Below are positions 59,675 through 64,000 of a DNA stretch of 64,000 nucleotides, piece after piece. The translations under genes were made by a program, and so were the position numbers. The stretch is from positions 62,001-126,000 of the forward strand of contig NZ_JAPZVP010000005.1 of assembly GCF_027622875.1 (NCBI RefSeq), given 5' to 3'. The notes under the pieces were generated by a model that was not told the origin of the DNA, made no database searches, and saw only the letters and a program-made list of their open reading frames with translations. The stretch's first letter is position 1; every line of letters begins with the position of its first letter. The stretch is from Glycomyces luteolus (GTDB lineage Bacteria > Actinomycetota > Actinomycetes > Mycobacteriales > Micromonosporaceae).

Positions 59675-60480
59675 GCCTGATCCGCGCGGCGAAGCCGCAA
59701 GGCACGGGCGCGCGGGTCGGCGACGCCGCCCGGGCCTCCGGAGCCGTGGTGCTGACCGATGTGGTCAAGCGCTACGGCCGGGGCCCGGGCGCCGTCACGG
59801 CCCTCGACGGCGTCTCACTGCGCGTCGAGCCCGGCAGCTTCACCTGCCTGCTCGGCGCCTCCGGCTGCGGCAAGAGCACCCTGCTCTCGCTCGTGGCCGG
59901 ACTCGACGACCTGACCGCCGGATCCATCGACGACGTGGAGCGGCCGGTCGCGATGATGTTCCAGGAACCGGCGCTGTTCCCGTGGCTCACCGTCGCGGGC
60001 AACGTCGAACTCGCACTGCGCGTGAGGGGCGTCGGTCGGGCTGAACGACGCCAGCGCGCCGCGGAGCTGCTGGACACGGTGCGGCTGGAGGGCTTCGCGC
60101 ACAAGCGGCCGCACGAGCTCTCGGGCGGCATGCGGCAGCGCGTGGCGCTCGCGCGGGCGCTGGCGCAGGATGCGTCGGTGCTGCTCATGGACGAGCCCTT
60201 CGGGGCACTCGACGCCATGACCCGCGACATCCTGCACGACGAGTTGGAGCGGATCTGGCGCGAGCGGGAGCTCACGGTCCTGTTCGTGACGCACAACGTG
60301 CGTGAGGCGGTGCGCCTGGGCGACCAGGTGGTGCTGCTGAGCTCGCGGCCGGGCCGGGTGCTCAACGTCTACGACGTGGCGATGGACCGGCCGCGCAGGA
60401 TCGACTCGGCTCCCGTGGCGAACCTGGCGGCCGAGATCACCGACGCACTGCGAGCAGAGGTGTCGCGCCATGCCGGTTGA
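59671..60480 (+). CDS. SsuB-like ABC ATPase 2
   Basis: 269-aa ATPase: Walker A LLGASGCGKSTLLSLVAG, Q-loop MMFQEPALFPW, signature LSGGMRQRVALARALAQ, Walker [18 protein letters not shown]-loop LFVTHNVREAVRLGD. Overlaps the SBP gene by 4 nt and the permease gene by 11 nt. Confidence 0.93.
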   Translation: MSLIRAAKPQGTGARVGDAARASGAVVLTDVVKRYGRGPGAVTALDGVSLRVEPGSFTCLLGASGCGKSTLLSLVAGLDDLTAGSIDDVERPVAMMFQEPALFPWLTVAGNVELALRVRGVGRAERRQRAAELLDTVRLEGFAHKRPHELSGGMRQRVALARALAQDASVLLMDEPFGALDAMTRDILHDELERIWRERELTVLFVTHNVREAVRLGDQVVLLSSRPGRVLNVYDVAMDRPRRIDSAPVANLAAEITDALRAEVSRHAG

Positions 60481-61357
60481 GACGGTCGAAGTGGAGCGGG
60501 ACCCGTCCCGCAAATGGGTCTCCGGGCTCGACGAGCTCGAGAAGACCCCGGTCACCGAGACCCGGTGGGGGCGCCTGGGCGCGAAGCTGTGGGCCGGCAC
60601 CTGGCCGAAGGTGCTGGCGCTGGTCTTCGTGGTCGGGGCCTGGCAGCTGCTGTTCCTCAGCGGGTGGAAGGCGTCGTGGGTCCTCCCCGCGCCGCTGACG
60701 GTGTGGCAGGACCTGAGCGAGTACGCCGCCACCGCGGACTACTGGCAGGCCATCCTCATCACCTTGCAGCGGGCCCTGACCGGTTTCGCGCTGTCGGTGG
60801 TGATCGGCACGCTGCTCGGGATCGCGGTGGCCCGGTTCAAGCCGCTGCGGGCGGCGATCGGCTCGCTGATCACCGGTCTTCAGACGATGCCGTCGATCAT
60901 GTGGTTCCCGCTGGCGATCCTCCTGTTCCAGATCTCCGAGTCGACCATCATGTTCGTGGTGGTCCTCGGGGCGGTGCCCTCGATCGCCAGCGGCATCATC
61001 TCCGGGATCGACTATGTGCCGCCGGCGTGGAAGCGGGTCGGTGCGGTGCTGGGCATGAAGGGCCTGAACCTGTACCGGCACGTGGTCCTCCCCGCCACGC
61101 TGCCCTCGTTCGTCTCGGGCCTGAAGCAGGGCTGGGCGTTCGCGTGGCGGTCCCTCATGGCGGGCGAGCTGCTGGTGATCGTGGCCGGGCAGGGCTCGAT
61201 CGGGGCGCTCATGCAGGGCGCCAGGGAGTTCAACGACGCGGCGCGGGTGCTCACTTGGATCATCACGGTCCTGGCCATCGGCATCGTGGTGGACGCGTTC
61301 TTCCGCGCCGCGGACAGTCGCATCCGCTCGTCCTGGGGCCTGCATCAGGACAGCTGA
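60470..61357 (+). CDS. SsuC-like ABC permease 2
   Basis: 295-aa permease with six hydrophobic segments and an EAA loop in IDYVPPAWKRVGAVLGMKGLNLYRHVVLPATLPSFVSGLKQGWAFAWRSLMAGEL. The last stretch is typical of the nitrate/sulfonate group. Last gene of the second importer operon, followed by a terminator at 61472. Confidence 0.92.
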   Translation: MPVETVEVERDPSRKWVSGLDELEKTPVTETRWGRLGAKLWAGTWPKVLALVFVVGAWQLLFLSGWKASWVLPAPLTVWQDLSEYAATADYWQAILITLQRALTGFALSVVIGTLLGIAVARFKPLRAAIGSLITGLQTMPSIMWFPLAILLFQISESTIMFVVVLGAVPSIASGIISGIDYVPPAWKRVGAVLGMKGLNLYRHVVLPATLPSFVSGLKQGWAFAWRSLMAGELLVIVAGQGSIGALMQGAREFNDAARVLTWIITVLAIGIVVDAFFRAADSRIRSSWGLHQDS

Positions 61358-61471
61358 GCGGCCACCGTTCTTCCCCGCCGGGTGTCGCGCACCTTCACCC
61401 GGCGGGGGACCGTTCTCGATCGGTTCGAGCCCGTTCTCCCGGATCGCCACCCCGTCGCCCGAGACCGTCGG

Positions 61472-61508
61472 CGGCCGGGTTCCCGATCAGCTCGCGGGAA
61501 CCCGGCCG
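61472..61508. terminator. Bidirectional terminator
   Basis: CGGCCGGGTTCCCG / CGGGAACCCGGCCG, perfect 14-bp arms with a 9-nt loop, between the permease gene and the convergent XRE-cupin gene. Confidence 0.8.
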
Positions 61509-61545
61509 TCGGCCACTGCCGCTCTCTCGAAGGGCCGCTTGCGGT

Positions 61546-62118
61546 TCAGGATCCCGGCGGGAGGTTGACCGTCATGACGAGGCTGCAGGTGCCGGTGCCC
61601 GCTCCGCGGTAGGCGTGCGGGACGTCGCCTCCGAAGGCAGCGGTCTGGCCCGCTTCGAGCTCGTGTTCGGCGCCGTCGACGACGAGGACCATCCGGCCGT
61701 CGACGACGCTGACGGTCTCCTGCACGCCCGCCTGGTGCGGGTGGCTGGCGTACTCGTCCCCCGGTTCGAGCCGCCAGCGCCAGACCTCGACCGGGGCCGG
61801 GCCGGGGGTGGTGAGCATGAGCCGGGCCTCGCCGCCGTGCTCGCCGGTCCACAGTGGCGCGATGGCCTCGGCGGTGGCGATGCGGACGCGGTCCCCGGCG
61901 GTGCCTTCCATGAGGGCGGAGACGGAGACGCCGAGGGTGTCGGCGAGCCGGACGAGAGTGGCGAGGTTGGGGTTGCCCTGGGCTTTCTCGAGGCCGACGA
62001 GCGCGCCTTTGCTGACGCGGGCGCGGCGGCCGAGTTCGTCGAGGGAGAGGCCCGCTCGGACGCGGGCGGCCTTGACGTTGGTCGCGACGGTTCGCAGCGC
62101 CGCCTCCGCCTCGCTCAT
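61546..62118 (-). CDS. XRE-cupin transcriptional regulator
   Basis: 190-aa regulator with an N-terminal XRE HTH (VKAARVRAGLSLDELGRRARVSKGALVGLEKAQGNPNLATLVRLADTLGVSVSAL) and a C-terminal cupin (WRLEPGDEYASHPHQAGVQETVSVVDGRMVLVVDGAEHELEAGQTAAFGGDVPHAYRG). It is divergent from an EamA transporter, whose promoter region carries three CGGTCGTT direct repeats. ATG 62118 has a GGAGAGG upstream. Confidence 0.9.
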   Translation of the reverse strand: MSEAEAALRTVATNVKAARVRAGLSLDELGRRARVSKGALVGLEKAQGNPNLATLVRLADTLGVSVSALMEGTAGDRVRIATAEAIAPLWTGEHGGEARLMLTTPGPAPVEVWRWRLEPGDEYASHPHQAGVQETVSVVDGRMVLVVDGAEHELEAGQTAAFGGDVPHAYRGAGTGTCSLVMTVNLPPGS

Positions 62119-62161
62119 GGGCTCGCCTCTCCTGACGCGTAGGTCACTGGAATAGTTCAAG

Positions 62162-62212
62162 CGGTCGTTTGACTGACCGCCGTCGGTCGTTCTACTATTC
62201 TACTCGGTCGTT
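62162..62212. promoter_or_regulatory. Three direct repeats CGGTCGTT
   Basis: CGGTCGTT at 62162-62169, 62184-62191 and 62205-62212, spaced 22 and 21 bp, i.e. on one face of the helix. They lie between the divergent XRE-cupin and EamA genes and are the likely binding array of the XRE protein. Confidence 0.75.
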
Positions 62213-62235
62213 TCGATAAAGAATGGTGGGATGCC

Positions 62236-63072
62236 GTGATCGCGCTCGTGCTCGCCCTGGGCAGCTCGCTCGCCTACGGCTGCGCGGATTTCCTCGGCGG
62301 CCTCGGCGCGAGGAAGGCGAACGTGCTGCAGACGGTGATGGTGGCGGCCCCGGCGAGCCTCGTAGTCGAGCTGCTGCTGTGGCCGCTGCTCGGGGCCTCG
62401 TTCGATCCGGCGACCGCGGTTTGGGGCGCGGCCTCGGGCGTCGCTTCGGCGGCGGCGTTCGTGCTGCTCTACCGCACGCTGGCGATCGGCCCGATGAACG
62501 TGCTCTCGCCGATCACGGCGCTCGTCTCGGCGGCACTGCCGGTCGGGGTGGGCCTGCTCCAGGGCGAGCACTTGGCGATGGCCGGGATGCTGGGCCTGCC
62601 GCTCGCACTGGTGGCGGTGGTGCTGGTGAGCGCCGGGCCGGGGATGCGGTCGTCGCGGCCTTCGCGCATCGCGCTGCTGCTGGCGTTCGGCGCGGGCGCG
62701 GCGATCGCGCTGCAGCTGGTGTTCCTGCACCAGGCGCCCGCCGGGAGCGGGGTCGGACCGCTGATCGTCGGCCGGGCCGTTTCGTCGGCGCTCACGTTGA
62801 GCGCGGCGTTCCTGTTGCGCCGCAGGCTGGGTGCGGAGCGGCCCGCTTACGCGATGCCGGCCGCGGCGGGCGCGCTCGACTCGGTCGCGAACCTGCTGTT
62901 CCTGCTGGCGGCGCGGGGCGGCGATCTGGCGGTCGTCGCCGTGATCGTGGCCTTGTACCCGGCCGGCACGGTGCTGCTGGCCCGCAAAGTGCTGGAGGAA
63001 CGCCTGCATCGGGGTCAGCTCATCGGCCTCGGCACGGCGGCCGCCGCGGTCAGCCTTCTGGCGCTCAACTGA
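62236..63072 (+). CDS. EamA/DMT-family transporter
   Basis: 278-aa transporter with ten hydrophobic segments (IALVLALGSSLAYGCADFLGGLGARKANVLQ at the start). Start GTG 62236 follows a GGTGGG. The XRE-cupin/EamA divergent pair is a common actinomycete unit where the regulator controls the exporter. Confidence 0.9.
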   Translation: MIALVLALGSSLAYGCADFLGGLGARKANVLQTVMVAAPASLVVELLLWPLLGASFDPATAVWGAASGVASAAAFVLLYRTLAIGPMNVLSPITALVSAALPVGVGLLQGEHLAMAGMLGLPLALVAVVLVSAGPGMRSSRPSRIALLLAFGAGAAIALQLVFLHQAPAGSGVGPLIVGRAVSSALTLSAAFLLRRRLGAERPAYAMPAAAGALDSVANLLFLLAARGGDLAVVAVIVALYPAGTVLLARKVLEERLHRGQLIGLGTAAAAVSLLALN

Positions 63073-63082
63073 GAGCGCCGCG

Positions 63083-63511
63083 CTAGGCCTTCTCGAGGAG
63101 CTGCTTGAGAGCCTCCAGGTTGGCGGCCACCGCGTTCTTGACCCGGGCCGCCGCCAGCGGTGCGATGAGCCGCGCCGGACCGGAGGCCTGGAGGTCCATC
63201 GAGTTGGTGAGGACGGTGCCGCCGTCGGCTGGGGCCAGCGCGTACGTGATCTCGCCGTGGAACGGACCGAGGACGCCCTGGATCGAGAGCCTGGTGTCCG
63301 GCTCGAAGCCGGTGATCTCCAAGGCTTCCTCGGCGTGGGCGGGGATGGTGCGGACCTGCGCGTACTGCGAGCCGACCCCAACGGGGCCGTCCGAGGTCTT
63401 GCGGGTCTCGCCGATCGCATAGTTCCAGCGGGGAATGTTCTCGAGGTCGGCCAGGTAGGCGAAGACCTCGGCGGGCCGGCGGTCGATCGTGATCGTGTTG
63501 GCGAACTGCAT
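63083..63511 (-). CDS. SRPBCC-family protein
   Basis: 142-aa START/Bet v1-like protein of the polyketide-cyclase/dehydrase group (TITIDRRPAEVFAYLADLENIPRWNYAIGETRKTSDGPVGVGSQYAQ). It binds hydrophobic ligands; the role is unknown. GAGGAG precedes the ATG. Confidence 0.87.
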   Translation of the reverse strand: MQFANTITIDRRPAEVFAYLADLENIPRWNYAIGETRKTSDGPVGVGSQYAQVRTIPAHAEEALEITGFEPDTRLSIQGVLGPFHGEITYALAPADGGTVLTNSMDLQASGPARLIAPLAAARVKNAVAANLEALKQLLEKA

Positions 63512-63558
63512 GAGAACTCCTCACCGAACGGAGCGGAGTCTCCGGCCTTCCCCGCACA

Positions 63559-64000
63559 CTACGCGCTCGGACGTGCCGCCGCGAGCTCGGAGGACGGGCG
63601 GCCGGCGGTGCGGCGTTCGGCCGCACCGGAGGCGGCGGCCACGGCGAGGGCGGTGAGGCCCAGGGCCACGCCGATCCACACTGGAGCGATGAGGCCGAGG
63701 CCGCCGTCGATGGCGAGGCCGCCGAACCAGGCGGAGAGCGCGATGCCGACGTTGAAGGCCGCGGCGTTCACCGAGGAGGCCAGCGCGGGAGCCTCCTTCG
63801 CGACGTCCATGACGCGGGTCTGGAAGACCGGGACCATCGCGAATCCGGCCGCGCCGAGGACGAACACCATGATCGCGGCCGAGACCGCGTACTGGGCCGC
63901 GAAGGCGAATACCGCCAAGGCGGCGGTGGCGGCGATGATGGTGCCGTAGAGGGTCGGCATGAGCGCGCGGTCGGCGAGGCGGCCGCCGAGGAGGTTGCCG
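63559..64000 (-). CDS. MFS transporter, partial (runs off the window)
   Basis: C-terminal part (~147 aa) of a DHA1-type major facilitator protein. The frame continues past the window edge: GNLLGGRLADRALMPTLYGTI is the TM8-TM9 loop region, followed by four hydrophobic segments and the family's VNAAAFNVGIALSAWFGGLAIDGGLG. The N-terminal half is outside. Confidence 0.85.
   Translation of the reverse strand, partial: GNLLGGRLADRALMPTLYGTIIAATAALAVFAFAAQYAVSAAIMVFVLGAAGFAMVPVFQTRVMDVAKEAPALASSVNAAAFNVGIALSAWFGGLAIDGGLGLIAPVWIGVALGLTALAVAAASGAAERRTAGRPSSELAAARPSA

Overview
The window is a GC-rich chromosomal segment of an actinomycete. The evidence is a mycothiol-type protein set (an Rv2466c-like DsbA-fold reductase and a DinB/DUF664 protein), DUF1918, many GTG/TTG starts, several apparently leaderless genes whose -10 box lies 6-7 nt before the start codon, and Tat-type lipoproteins. 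The exact genus is not certain; a Glycomyces-like or Micromonospora-like soil actinomycete would fit. I saw no rRNA, tRNA, CRISPR array, prophage or transposase.

Region by region. (1) 48-10717 is a beta-1,4-galactan utilisation locus. A minus-strand operon encodes a MalEFG-type ABC importer, a cytoplasmic GH53 galactanase and a LacI repressor. It is divergent from a plus-strand GH42 beta-galactosidase and two exported GH53 galactanases. Each of the two promoters has one near-perfect TGTGAAC/GTTCACA operator. (2) 10884-24299 is general accessory gene content: isochorismatase-like hydrolase with a GlxA-type regulator, two DoxX proteins, TetR, LysE exporter, truncated hemoglobin, DUF1918, AI-2E-type permease, MMPL exporter, a small HTH/membrane protein operon, an AlkZ-like protein, a sulfotransferase and a DinB protein. 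(3) 24508-25968 is a secreted GH62 arabinofuranosidase with a CBM2. (4) 26184-29872 is an ABC-2 exporter divergent from a DesK/DesR-type two-component pair. (5) 29914-32079 is a pair of paralogous metallo-beta-lactamase-fold hydrolases divergent from a LysR gene that has lost its effector domain. (6) 32073-43472 carries several damaged or shortened genes: a TetR remnant, an NmrA-like gene with two lesions including a 62-bp tandem duplication, and a C-terminally cut YdeI-family gene. They lie among a subtilase, an MFS exporter and a MarR/reductase divergent pair. (7) 43519-50258 has an aminotransferase, an EamA transporter, UppP and a KdpDE pair with no kdpFABC in view. (8) 50281-61357 is a sulfur-scavenging island: a glutamate-cysteine ligase, an Rrf2 repressor, a receiver-less winged-helix regulator, flavin reductases, a flavin-dependent monooxygenase and two complete SsuABC-like importers. 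(9) 61546-64000 has an XRE-cupin regulator divergent from an EamA transporter, an SRPBCC protein and a partial MFS gene.

The most interesting part is region 8. The same 21-bp operator architecture (WTCCTAN-N7-ATAGGAW) occurs three times: before the ligase gene, at the promoter between rrf2 and the winged-helix gene, and before the ssuE-like operon. Directly downstream of two of these sites lie tiny leaderless ORFs of 28 and 40 codons sharing the core RR(H/E)ID-x2-R-x2-SALC. They resemble the sulfur-linked putative leader peptides of actinobacteria. I infer a two-layer control: Rrf2 repression of initiation plus cysteine-sensitive translation of a leader ORF, coordinating organosulfur uptake, FMN-dependent desulfurisation and thiol synthesis.
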